From positions 1 to 41,408 of IMG/VR virus record IMGVR_UViG_3300044615_001394: 41,408 bases of DNA. The stretch is one strand, 5' to 3'. The stretch comes from a virus. The translations under genes were made by a program, and so were the position numbers. Numbering within the stretch: position 1 is the stretch's first letter; every line of letters starts with the position of its first letter. Positions 7,662-14,301 of the stretch are shown piece by piece. The notes under the pieces are model-generated. The model saw only the letters and a list, made by a program, of their open reading frames with translations, was not told the DNA's origin and ran no database searches.

Positions 7662-7735
7662 TGGCGAGCGCGGCAGGATTCGATACCTGCAATAAGACCT
7701 TTTATGGGACCGGTGTTCTTTTACACTACGCGCTC
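7662..7735 (-). tRNA. tRNA-like gene, 74 nt, anticodon uncertain
   Basis: Minus strand. The acceptor is a perfect 7-bp GAGCGCG/CGCGCTC with discriminator G and encoded CCA. The T stem GCAGG/CCTGC encloses an 8-nt loop (TATCGAAT). The D stem GTGT/ACAC has a 6-nt loop without GG. The 22 nt between D and T arms fit standard spacing, with stem GGTCC/GGTCT (one mismatch) and loop CATAAAA, which lacks U33. It may be a degenerate phage tRNA. Confidence 0.5.
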
Positions 7736-7742
7736 AAATTCG

Positions 7743-8009
7743 TTACTTCGTCGCCGTCTCAGCCATCGGGGCCGGGCTGGGCGTCAGAACGAGCTTGCCA
7801 GCCTCGCGGGCCAAGGCCGCATCCTCTGGGCTAATCTTGCCGGTGCGCTCGGCGTAGGCCAAGGCCACGTCGCCAATGCGGGCAAGGCGGGCAAGGCGGG
7901 CCTCGTTAATCTGACCGCCTGACTGGCAGCTTGGCAGGCAGAGGGCAACAGCAAAGAAGGCGGCGTGGAAGCCGAGAATGGAGAGAAGGGCGATGGAGCG
8001 GTTTTTCAT
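7743..8009 (-). CDS. small predicted lipoprotein
   Basis: This 88-residue protein has a basic MKNRS start, a hydrophobic segment (about residues 6-24) and a lipobox LPSC, followed by SGGQ. It is probably exported and lipid-anchored at the cell envelope. The remainder is helical and Ala-rich. The leader GCTAACCGATCCACCACT precedes the ATG. A lysis (o-spanin-like) or exclusion role is possible but not shown. Confidence 0.65.
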   Translation of the reverse strand: MKNRSIALLSILGFHAAFFAVALCLPSCQSGGQINEARLARLARIGDVALAYAERTGKISPEDAALAREAGKLVLTPSPAPMAETATK

Positions 8010-8070
8010 AGTGGTGGATCGGTTAGCGGCCCAAGCCTAGCCCAGTTTTGCCCGGCTGGCAAGGGCGGGA

Positions 8071-8424
8071 TCAGGCTTTGCGCCACTCAGCTTTCGTCAC
8101 GCCTTCGGGGCGGCGACCTTTGCTGGCAAGAAGTTTGGCGTAGAGGGCGGGCTTGATCTCCCTGCCAAGCAGGCGGGACCGCCAGCCGGACTTTGGCGGC
8201 CACTTGAGGCCAAGTAGGCTAAGCTGCCGGGCGTTGATGGCTCCTAGCGCCTCGATGCCTTCGCGGGTGAGAATCAGGCTAGGCTGGCTGGACTCGGCCT
8301 CACGGCGGGCCAGTTCAGCCAAGGCGGCCTGCCTGAAGGCCGGGCTGATTTCCTCCTCGCGCAGGAGCCAGTGAATGATATGGTCGGACCATGTTGTGAG
8401 TTCGGTTGTGGTGTCGGATGTCAT
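8071..8424 (-). CDS. hypothetical small protein
   Basis: This 117-residue protein starts MTSDTTTELTTWSD, with a start region carrying GACATCCGACACC. The C-terminal half (INARQLSLLGLKWPPKSGWRSR) is basic. No domain was recognised. Longer starts read through a structured non-coding leader and were not used. Confidence 0.55.
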   Translation of the reverse strand: MTSDTTTELTTWSDHIIHWLLREEEISPAFRQAALAELARREAESSQPSLILTREGIEALGAINARQLSLLGLKWPPKSGWRSRLLGREIKPALYAKLLASKGRRPEGVTKAEWRKA

Positions 8425-8476
8425 GGCAGGCTGGCTGGCCTTGTGAGTGTATCGGGTATGGTGGGATAAGAAACGG

Positions 8477-8512
8477 GCACAGATTTCCCACAAAGGAAAC
8501 CTGTGCTTTTTT
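8477..8512 (+). terminator. hairpin with T6 tract (plus-strand terminator or leader hairpin)
   Basis: GCACAG-A-TTTCC pairs with GGAAA-C-CTGTGC (one A-C mismatch, 6-nt loop) and is followed on the plus strand by six T. No plus-strand gene precedes it, so it may block antisense transcription, or act as a hairpin in the minus-strand leader of the 8424 gene. Confidence 0.5.
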
Positions 8513-8732
8513 GAGGGTCTATCGGTATAAGGAGCCGATGAAGTTTCCAAGCACCCCTTGCGGGACCGGCTGCCTACGACGGGCCTTCCAAGGACTAGCG
8601 TAGCGTTTGTTTCCGGTAGTATCACTATTTGCTCCCGCCTGTTTTGCAGTCCGGCGGGTCCGTTATCTGACTGCCTTAACCAAGTGACCGCCTTTTCAGG
8701 GGCGAGTATGTGGCGCTAGAACGGCAAGCCAA
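8513..8732 (-). other. structured non-coding leader upstream of the 8424 gene
   Basis: This stretch has no convincing gene. On the minus strand it contains CCCGCC/GGCGGG, the hairpin TCCCGCAAGGGG with a GNRA loop (also found in the capsid gene leader) and ATCGG/CCGAT. It lies between the terminator at 8733-8775 and the 8424 start and may be a long 5' untranslated region or a small RNA. Confidence 0.3.
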
Positions 8733-8775
8733 GAAAAAGCCCGGAACTCGGGGTGGAAACGAGTAACCGGGCTTT
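8733..8775 (-). terminator. Rho-independent terminator after the 9231 gene
   Basis: A 9-bp stem AAAGCCCGG/CCGGGCTTT (8736-8744, 8767-8775) with an inner ACTCG/CGAGT stem is followed on the minus strand by TTTTTC. It lies 66 bp past the stop at 8842. Confidence 0.8.
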
Positions 8776-8841
8776 GTGCTTCGAGTAACTTGGATTGCTC
8801 CAGTTCCACCCGAAGCGTGGGCCATCTCTGGCCGCCCGAGG

Positions 8842-9231
8842 CTAGGCCAAGCCCGGCGGGCGGTCAAGGGCCAGTCTCAGTTTTTTTGCAGCATGAGTGA
8901 CCACGCCCCCAGCCGCCAGCCACTCAGCCGAGCCACTGGCAGGCAGCCCGGCGGCCTTGCGGAGCTGCCGTATGCGCTCCCGGCAGACGCCGTGGGCCTT
9001 GCTAAGCGCCGTGTCTTGGCGGGTCCAGTCTAGGCTTGCTGGGTCAAGGCGGCCTGCCCTGGTCCAGCGAGTGCCTTTGGGCGTGCCTCGCGGGCCAATA
9101 GGCAGGCCGTTACGGCGCATCCATCGTATTACCGTAGCTGTAGTCACCCCGCACTCTTTGGCGATGTGCAGGGCTGGCCTCGTCCAGTCGATTTCCATGC
9201 CCTCTGGGGGCTGCCAGAATGGGCGGCTCAT
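8842..9231 (-). CDS. HTH DNA-binding protein
   Basis: This 129-residue protein has two helix-turn-helix-like segments: HIAKECGVTTATVIRWMRRN (about residues 22-41) and TALSKAHGVCRERIRQLRKA (about 73-92). It is likely a small transcription regulator or DNA-recognition protein. Its ATG overlaps the stop of the 28-codon ORF upstream (ATGA), and the promoter at 9324-9352 serves both. Confidence 0.7.
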   Translation of the reverse strand: MSRPFWQPPEGMEIDWTRPALHIAKECGVTTATVIRWMRRNGLPIGPRGTPKGTRWTRAGRLDPASLDWTRQDTALSKAHGVCRERIRQLRKAAGLPASGSAEWLAAGGVVTHAAKKLRLALDRPPGLA

Positions 9232-9314
9232 GGCTGGGCCTCCTTGGCTGGGGTAAGGCAGGCGGCTTGAAGGATGGCGCTGGGGATCTGTCGGGTGTCT
9301 GGTTTGGTGCTCAT
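9228..9314 (-). CDS. 28-residue leader ORF coupled to the HTH gene
   Basis: ATG at 9314 encodes MSTKPDTRQIPSAILQ and continues to a TGA that overlaps the ATG of the HTH gene. The start lies about 3 nt from the predicted transcription start, so it would be nearly leaderless. It may be a short real gene or a coupling ORF. A TTG start in the HTH frame (9324) is the alternative. Confidence 0.4.
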   Translation of the reverse strand: MSTKPDTRQIPSAILQAACLTPAKEAQP

Positions 9315-9323
9315 GGCGGGCCA

Positions 9324-9352
9324 AATATAACCCTTGACCGTCAAAACATCAA
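9324..9352 (-). promoter_or_regulatory. minus-strand promoter
   Basis: -35 TTGATG (9347-9352), 17-bp spacer, -10 TATATT (9324-9329). The predicted start is at about 9317, a few bases before the ATG at 9314. Confidence 0.6.
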
Positions 9353-9423
9353 CCGCTTGTCACTTTAATACGCTACTTTTTTGGCTAAAGCCGATTTTCT
9401 GGCACTTCCACACCACAAAAGTA

Positions 9424-10065
9424 TCACCCAGCCTGCCTGCCAGCCTCCAAACGCCGGGCAATCGGGCTACCCGGCCTGACTAGGGCGGCCATCAAGTCGC
9501 GCACCGTTGGCGTGCCCGTGCCCAGCTCCTCGTCGGGCTTGGCTGGCTTGGCCTCTAGGCCGGTCTGCTTGGCGATGGCCTGGAGCGTGGCTAGGGGGCA
9601 GGGCTTTTCGACTTCAATGGTGGTCTTTGGCCCGGCGTCCGTCATCGTCTCAGTGATGCGATACTTCTTACAGAACCGGCTCTCCGCGTCGATCTTGGCA
9701 AGCGGCGTTTCAAACATCTCCTTCATGTTCCCCACCAGCCAAGCCACGGTAACGCCATGCGCCTGCCCGGCAGCCTGGGCGGCGGCCTCTTTGAGGGCGG
9801 CGATCTCGGCGGCCATGTCGGCATCCCAGCGGGTGCCTTGGCTGGCGCAGCCGTCGCGGGTTGTCTCTGGGCGGCATAGCCTGTAGGCCTCGGCGGCGGG
9901 CGTGCCCGTTGCCCTCAAGGCGCAGTACTGGGCCTTCTCGGCGGGCGTGGCCCATGCCTGCCTGCGGGGCATGACTTCGGCCTGGGCTGGCCTGCTAGGC
10001 GAGGCTGGGCGGCGTTTGGCCTTGGCTTTCTTGGCGGCAGGCTTGGGCATTGTGTCGGATTTCAT
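9424..10065 (-). CDS. probable terminase small subunit
   Basis: This 213-residue protein has a basic N-terminus (KKAKAKRRPASPSRP), then a region resembling terminase small subunits: AQYCALRATGTPAAEAYRLC, followed by DMAAEIAALKEAAAQ and the C-terminal PLATLQAIAKQTGLEAK. Such proteins bind viral DNA and direct TerL. It is about 5 kb from TerL, which is unusual. An unrelated HTH DNA-binding protein is the alternative. Start MKSDTMPK was chosen, as its first codons carry the CCGACAC word. Confidence 0.5.
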   Translation of the reverse strand: MKSDTMPKPAAKKAKAKRRPASPSRPAQAEVMPRRQAWATPAEKAQYCALRATGTPAAEAYRLCRPETTRDGCASQGTRWDADMAAEIAALKEAAAQAAGQAHGVTVAWLVGNMKEMFETPLAKIDAESRFCKKYRITETMTDAGPKTTIEVEKPCPLATLQAIAKQTGLEAKPAKPDEELGTGTPTVRDLMAALVRPGSPIARRLEAGRQAG

Positions 10066-10126
10066 GGATTGTTTGTAGTTAATGCCCATTTACGCAGGAG
10101 AAAAGTGATCTTCGTGAAATTATTCG

Positions 10127-10190
10127 TTGATATATTTTAATTCGTGTGCGTTTATACTGCTGTTCAGCGGGCGCGTTTGCCTGCTGCAAA
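10127..10190 (+). promoter_or_regulatory. weak promoter and 5' hairpin of the 10217 gene
   Basis: -10 TATACT (10153-10158) has TTGATA 20 bp upstream, which is a long spacer. The predicted transcript starts beside a hairpin, CAGC-G-GGC/GCC-T-GCTG, followed by a CTAAAA-containing leader. Confidence 0.35.
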
Positions 10191-10216
10191 ACTAAAAGAC
10201 ATCCAACTAAAACATT

Positions 10217-10792
10217 ATGGCTACTCGCTCCTTCATCGCTCAAAAACTCCCATCTGGCTCCTTTCGTGCTATTTACTGCCATTGGGACGGGCACCCAGAC
10301 ACCGCTGGGCTTACCCTTCATCGTCATTACAGTTCCGACAGTGCCGTGGATGGCCTTTTGGCTCTTGGTAATTTATCAGAGCTTGGGGTGACTTCTGAAT
10401 CCTGCGTGGCCTACCACCGCGATAAAGGCGAGGATCTGGCCCCTGCCACCGAATACGCACACTACCCTGATATGACCAAGGCGTGCTTTAACGAGTCCGG
10501 CGGTGAGTTCCTTTATGTGTGGGAAGATGGCGCTTGGCTGTGCAACTCCAAGCCGCTCACCCCTATTCTCGCCAAGGCTGGCCTCTTGCCTGCCGTGGAG
10601 CAGCCCGCCAGCCCTGAGCCAGACTGGGCGGTGCTTGGCCCGAGGCTGGCGGCGGCCCTCAAAGGCGCTCAGCAGGCCTTGCGTAAAGCTCTGCCACATT
10701 GCCCGGCTGATGAGGAGCATAACGGCGATTCGGTGTTTGTGGGCGAGTGGCTGGACGAAGTAAATGAAGTTGTTGCCCTTCTCCCCGCCTGA
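10217..10792 (+). CDS. conserved phage protein of the 'MATRS...YCHWDG' type
   Basis: This 191-residue protein begins MATRSFIAQKLPSGSFRAI and continues YCHWDGHP, a widespread phage family of unknown function. Typical family features include TEYAHYPDM and YVWEDGAW. It opens the plus-strand cluster of small accessory genes. The start follows CCAACTAAAACATT. Confidence 0.75.
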   Translation: MATRSFIAQKLPSGSFRAIYCHWDGHPDTAGLTLHRHYSSDSAVDGLLALGNLSELGVTSESCVAYHRDKGEDLAPATEYAHYPDMTKACFNESGGEFLYVWEDGAWLCNSKPLTPILAKAGLLPAVEQPASPEPDWAVLGPRLAAALKGAQQALRKALPHCPADEEHNGDSVFVGEWLDEVNEVVALLPA

Positions 10793-10847
10793 GCCCGCCC
10801 CGGCCTGCCAGTCTAGGCCTTGGCCTTGGCTGGCAGTGGGGGCGGGC
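10793..10847 (+). terminator. long GC hairpin after the 10217 gene
   Basis: GCCCGCCCC plus CTGCCAG pair with CTGGCAG plus GGGGCGGGC around a loop of about 18 nt, directly after the TGA. The tail TTGGC is not a clear U-run, so it may terminate weakly or stabilise the transcript. Confidence 0.45.
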
Positions 10848-10896
10848 TTGGCACTCTGCCGGGCCTTCCTGAATAACCGATAACGACTAAAACACT

Positions 10897-11238
10897 ATGA
10901 ATGCAATCTTTGATCTCTTATCCCCGGCCCGCGTGGCTGGCTTTGTGCGGGCCAATGGCTTGTTGGGTTTTGAGGCCCGGCAGTTTGGGCCGCGTGACTT
11001 CCGCGTTGTGGAGCACCGCTTGGACGCCATGGGGCGCACAGAGACGCCCTATCAGGCACCCGGCCAAGCCGAGGCCTGCCAAGCGGCGACAAGGTGGGCC
11101 ACGATCACCGATACAGAGGTCTTGGCTATCGGGGCCGCCCGGTGCCGTATGGCGGCCTTGGCCGAGGCCATCCGGGCTATGCGGCCTACCAAGCCTGTGG
11201 TGCAAGCGGAACTCTGCTTTGGGGAGGTGGCGGCGTGA
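10897..11238 (+). CDS. hypothetical protein
   Basis: This 113-residue protein has no recognised domain. It is first in a run of five genes joined by 4-bp overlaps (GTGA or ATGA), so it is probably translated with them. The leader CGACTAAAACACT precedes the ATG. The helical C-terminus ends AIRAMRPTKPVVQAELCFGE. Confidence 0.6.
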   Translation: MNAIFDLLSPARVAGFVRANGLLGFEARQFGPRDFRVVEHRLDAMGRTETPYQAPGQAEACQAATRWATITDTEVLAIGAARCRMAALAEAIRAMRPTKPVVQAELCFGEVAA

Positions 11239-11525
11239 AATATCCCCGCACACATGCGGCTTTGGTGCCCGTATCCAGCCTCAACGCCTTTTCTGAGGTC
11301 GTCCCGGCGGCTTTTGCCCAAGGCCTTGAGGCCGAGCTTACCAAGCTAGCCCGCCTAGACTGGCGGCCTGTGGCGGCAGGGCTGCCTACGGAGGAGGATG
11401 CGGACGAGTTCGGTGACGTTGAGTGGTCGGACGGCCACGACATCTGGCAGGCTGGCTGGGCGCGTTCACCTCACCAGCCTACCCACTGGCGGACTATCAG
11501 CCTTCCTTCCCTTATCAAGCCATGA
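11235..11525 (+). CDS. DUF551-like small protein
   Basis: This 96-residue protein has a GTG start overlapping the previous stop (GTGA). The C-terminal half matches the DUF551 pattern: DWRPVAAGLPTEEDADEF, then WSDGHDIWQAGW, then PTHWRTISLP. DUF551 proteins are common in phages and have no known function. Confidence 0.65.
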   Translation: MKYPRTHAALVPVSSLNAFSEVVPAAFAQGLEAELTKLARLDWRPVAAGLPTEEDADEFGDVEWSDGHDIWQAGWARSPHQPTHWRTISLPSLIKP

Positions 11526-11686
11526 ACCGCCCTCTATCCTCCATCGACCCTCCTCCCACATGGCCCGCCCGCCTAGCTGAGCCTGCCCGGCCTAGCTTGG
11601 CGGCCCTGGGCCTAGACTTGGCCTGCCTGCTGGTGGGGCTGGCCCTACTCTTGTTCGTCGTTTACAATCTCAAAATGCACCCATGA
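11522..11686 (+). CDS. small single-pass membrane protein
   Basis: This 54-residue protein has one transmembrane segment (LDLACLLVGLALLLFVVYNL) near the C-terminus, preceded by a Pro-rich N-terminus. ATGA overlaps join it to both neighbours. A holin or membrane accessory role is possible, but no lysin gene was recognised nearby. Confidence 0.55.
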   Translation: MNRPLSSIDPPPTWPARLAEPARPSLAALGLDLACLLVGLALLLFVVYNLKMHP

Positions 11687-11853
11687 AAAACCCATTCCTT
11701 CCCCATCGCTCTCACCCCCGCCTTTACGCCCGCGAATACCTCCGCCAGCGCAGCCTCTACGACGGCCTAGCCTTCCTGGCCTGCCTGTTCGTGGGCGTGC
11801 CGGTGGCCGGGCTGGCCTTGCTGTGGATCTGCCGCTTTGTTTTTGCGCTATGA
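11683..11853 (+). CDS. small membrane protein
   Basis: This 56-residue protein has a basic N-terminus (HRSHPRLYAREYLRQR) and one membrane segment (LAFLACLFVGVPVAGLALLW). It overlaps the genes before and after by ATGA. The arrangement with the preceding membrane protein resembles small phage lysis gene pairs, but this is inference. Confidence 0.5.
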   Translation: MKNPFLPHRSHPRLYAREYLRQRSLYDGLAFLACLFVGVPVAGLALLWICRFVFAL

Positions 11854-12401
11854 GCCTGCCTCCAGAAGTCGTGGCGCAAATGCAAGACGACGCCAGTTTT
11901 CCGCGCCCTCACAAACCCAAGCCGGGCCGCCCCCGTGGCAGGCCGCCGGGCTCTAGGCCGAAGAAGGGCGGAGGCTCGAAGAGGGCTTTCCTCAACTCGG
12001 CGCTCTACGTCACGCAGTCAGGCGAGCGTGTGCCTGTCTTGCGCCTGCTTATCACCCTCCCTAATAGCACAGCAGCCAAGGCAGACGGGCTGGCCGCCCA
12101 GCTTGGAACGTCCGTTAGTGGGCTGATTTGCGCCCTTGTGGACGAGTTGCCCGAGCCTAAGAGCGTGCCTCCTGCGCCTAGCCTTGTGCCGCCTGAGCCC
12201 GAGGGCGGGGCGGGCCAGTGGCGGCCACTTTGGCTGCCTAGCGCACTCGCTGGGAAGCTGGCCCGGCATCTGGCGCGGGTGGGCTGGGATTTGCACCAAT
12301 TTATCGGGCACATGGTCCAGGTTATGCCTGATCCTGATCTGATGGCAAAGGCTAAGCCGCTGTTTGCTGGGTGGGAGGATGAACAAAGGCCGCCTGGATA
12401 G
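11850..12401 (+). CDS. AT-hook protein, putative DNA-binding
   Basis: This 183-residue protein has a canonical AT-hook (KPGRPRGRPPGSRPKKG, about residues 19-36), which binds the minor groove of A/T tracts. It is followed by a region resembling a ribbon-helix-helix (AAQLGTSVSGLICALVDEL) and a Pro-rich linker. The start at 11850 overlaps the previous stop. It may be a regulator or nucleoid-type protein. Confidence 0.65.
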   Translation: MSLPPEVVAQMQDDASFPRPHKPKPGRPRGRPPGSRPKKGGGSKRAFLNSALYVTQSGERVPVLRLLITLPNSTAAKADGLAAQLGTSVSGLICALVDELPEPKSVPPAPSLVPPEPEGGAGQWRPLWLPSALAGKLARHLARVGWDLHQFIGHMVQVMPDPDLMAKAKPLFAGWEDEQRPPG

Positions 12402-12404
12402 TTG

Positions 12405-12475
12405 TTGCGATGTACTTGGATAGTGTTTAAATGAACGCGCCCGCCACCTGTAATCAGCAGGATGCGGGCGCTAAC
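12405..12475 (+). promoter_or_regulatory. HNH expression cassette A: promoter plus 5' hairpin
   Basis: -35 TTGCGA (12405-12410), 16-bp spacer, -10 TTAAAT (12427-12432). The predicted mRNA begins with a hairpin: P1 GCGCCCGC/GCGGGCGC (12437-12444, 12464-12471), internal loop, P2 CCTG/CAGG with a 7-nt loop. CTAAC follows (12471-12475), with the ATG at 12494. Three other HNH genes have the same layout. Confidence 0.7.
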
Positions 12476-12493
12476 TTTATCCATAATACCTCT

Positions 12494-13021
12494 ATGAACA
12501 AAGCTACCTCAAGCCTGCCATTTGCCACAAAAGAAATCAAGCTGACTCCCGCTGAAATGACGCGATTTTGGAGCAAGGTCGATAAAAACGGCCCGATACA
12601 GCCACACATGGAAAGCTCTTGTTGGGTGTGGATGGGTTGTAAACGAGGTAAATACGGGGCATTCAGCTTAGATCGTAAATTAGTCAGCTCCCACCGAGTT
12701 GCTCTGACTCTAACATGCGGACCTCTACCAGAACGTGTTTTTGTTTTACATAAATGTGACGCTCCGTCATGTTGTCGCCCTGATCATCTGTTTTTAGGGG
12801 ATGCCGCAGATAATATGCGTGATATGGCGTCTAAAGGCAGAAAGGTTGTAGCCCTTGGCGAGTCTCACGGCATTTCTAAACTTACTGAGCCTGATATAAT
12901 CGAAATCCGCGCCCTTTATGCTGCTGGAGGCATTAGTTTAATGAAACTAAGTCGTCGCTTTGGTGTTCAGCATAGCGTTATTCGCCGAATTGTCCGGCGC
13001 GAGCTTTGGAAACACGTTTAA
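12494..13021 (+). CDS. free-standing HNH homing endonuclease, paralogue 2
   Basis: This 175-residue protein has the family core SSHRVALT, VLHKCDAPSCC, PDHLFLGDAADNMRDM and a C-terminal HTH (LMKLSRRFGVQHSVIRRIV). It has no 15-residue linker module: the HNH core passes almost directly to SKLT. The start ATG at 12494 lies 18 bp after CTAAC; an upstream ATG falls inside the -10/hairpin and was not used. Its stop overlaps the stop of the convergent minus gene. Confidence 0.85.
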   Translation: MNKATSSLPFATKEIKLTPAEMTRFWSKVDKNGPIQPHMESSCWVWMGCKRGKYGAFSLDRKLVSSHRVALTLTCGPLPERVFVLHKCDAPSCCRPDHLFLGDAADNMRDMASKGRKVVALGESHGISKLTEPDIIEIRALYAAGGISLMKLSRRFGVQHSVIRRIVRRELWKHV

Positions 13022-13386
13022 CATGGTTCTCCATCCAACATTCTTTGGATCACCATGTCCGCAAAGTAAAGCTTTGCAGCGACGAGATGCTTACAAACCG
13101 CTTTTGGCGGCGTTTCTCCGCGATCACGATGCGGGCCTATCGTAAAGCACCAATTAGGACACGAACACTGGCCTTTGCCATGATAGGCTAGCAAGTCGCA
13201 AAGGTATTTACCCGTCCCGCTCTGACTCGCCACAAAAAGGCGGCCAACAGCATCCCCCTGTTGAACCAGCCATGTGTCCGGCTCAGGCGTGGACGATGCC
13301 GCCGGGCTTGAGTCTGATTTTGAAGATGGAGCCTTGGGCGCGGGCGGCGTTGTAGGCCCATGTTTCGAGGGCTGAGTGGTCGGCAT
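13018..13386 (-). CDS. SWIM-type zinc-finger protein
   Basis: The C-terminal half contains CSCPNWCFTIG, then CKHLVAAKLYF, the CxC...CxH arrangement of SWIM zinc fingers, which bind DNA or protein. The preceding YLCDLLAYHGKGQ fits the usual lead-in. The start is uncertain: ATG 13386 overlaps the KH gene by 104 bp, while GTG 13233 (71 residues) would not overlap. The last four bases overlap the convergent HNH gene. Confidence 0.6.
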   Translation of the reverse strand: MPTTQPSKHGPTTPPAPKAPSSKSDSSPAASSTPEPDTWLVQQGDAVGRLFVASQSGTGKYLCDLLAYHGKGQCSCPNWCFTIGPHRDRGETPPKAVCKHLVAAKLYFADMVIQRMLDGEPC

Positions 13387-13810
13387 GGTCGTAGTGGTCG
13401 GGGTGAACGTAGATTTCCCAGTGGCTGCCCTCGGCCTCGCCAGCCAGCCGGTAGGCCTCTGGGCCGTAGCGGCTGTCGAGCCAGCCCACGGCCAGTTCGC
13501 GTACCTCGGGCATAGGCTCGATGGGTGGAGTGTTGAGGTCGTAGCGGGCGTTGCTTGGCACCTGCAAACTCCAGCCAAACGGTTTAAGGAGCTGGCGGAG
13601 GGCTGCCACCATCGCCCCTCCTTTGCCGATGATTATACCCATATTACGGGTCGAAGCTAAAAGTATCACCTCACGACGTTTGACCATGATGGCAACTCCT
13701 GTTGGATCTGGTGGCGGGTTGCAGGCAATGGAAGGATTAATGAGCGGCATGATCAGCGCATGAATGAAGTCATGGGCTGTGCTGGCGTCTTTGTCAGTGT
13801 CGGGTGTCAT
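13283..13810 (-). CDS. KH-domain protein, putative RNA-binding
   Basis: This 175-residue protein has a KH signature GIIIGKGGAMVAALRQLL (about residues 58-75), preceded by a beta strand REVILLAS. KH domains bind single-stranded RNA or DNA; they are uncommon in phages. The remainder has no known motif. The start ATGACACCCGACAC carries the start-associated word. It lies directly downstream of the SSB gene. Confidence 0.65.
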   Translation of the reverse strand: MTPDTDKDASTAHDFIHALIMPLINPSIACNPPPDPTGVAIMVKRREVILLASTRNMGIIIGKGGAMVAALRQLLKPFGWSLQVPSNARYDLNTPPIEPMPEVRELAVGWLDSRYGPEAYRLAGEAEGSHWEIYVHPDHYDHADHSALETWAYNAARAQGSIFKIRLKPGGIVHA

Positions 13811-13883
13811 TGTTGTGAACCCCTACGCGACAAGGCCGAGCCCGTCAAGGCCCGGCCTGTGCTTGGCGGCTGGCTGGCGGAGG

Positions 13884-14261
13884 TCAAAAAGGAATATCGT
13901 CCTCCGTGCCATCATCTGGCGGCGGTGGTGCGTGCTGGATGGTCCGGCTAGGCCGGGCCGCCTGGGCTGGCCTGCCGTAGCCTGCCTGCTGGGCCGTGGC
14001 TGGCCTTTGGGCGGGGGCTTGGCGTGAGGCTGGGGCGGCTCCTACGTTCATCCATTTGCCGTTTCCAAGGATCACGGGCTTTTCGCCTTGTGCGCGGAGT
14101 TCTTTGGATGGCGACTGTTTAACAACGTGGCTGTTGCCATACGGGTCTTCGTTGTCGTTCTCGTAAACTACCAAGTCGAGGTAGGTTCCTTTTTGGCCTT
14201 TGAAAAGCCAGTCTTTGACGATCTTTGTAACGTCAAGTTTGATGATGATGTGTTGTGGCAT
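13884..14261 (-). CDS. single-stranded DNA-binding-like protein
   Basis: This 125-residue protein has an N-terminal beta-rich half (IIIKLDVTKIVKD, GTYLDLVVYENDNEDPYG) followed by an A/P/Q-rich linker and an acidic tail ending DGTEDDIPF. That tail is the classic SSB protein-recruiting tip. It probably coats ssDNA during replication and recombination. Confidence 0.75.
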   Translation of the reverse strand: MPQHIIIKLDVTKIVKDWLFKGQKGTYLDLVVYENDNEDPYGNSHVVKQSPSKELRAQGEKPVILGNGKWMNVGAAPASRQAPAQRPATAQQAGYGRPAQAARPSRTIQHAPPPPDDGTEDDIPF

Positions 14262-14301
14262 AAAAAGCGTAAAAGCTAGATTAATGAGGGCGCTAGACTA
14301 C

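Noticed and set aside
8520-8720. A third tRNA upstream of the 8424 gene
   Set aside because: A D-arm-like and a GCA-containing loop can be seen, but no T arm or acceptor pairing.
12405-12496. HEARO/IscB-type RNA and ORF
   Set aside because: The HNH proteins lack RuvC and the associated RNA is about 35-40 nt, far shorter than omega RNA.
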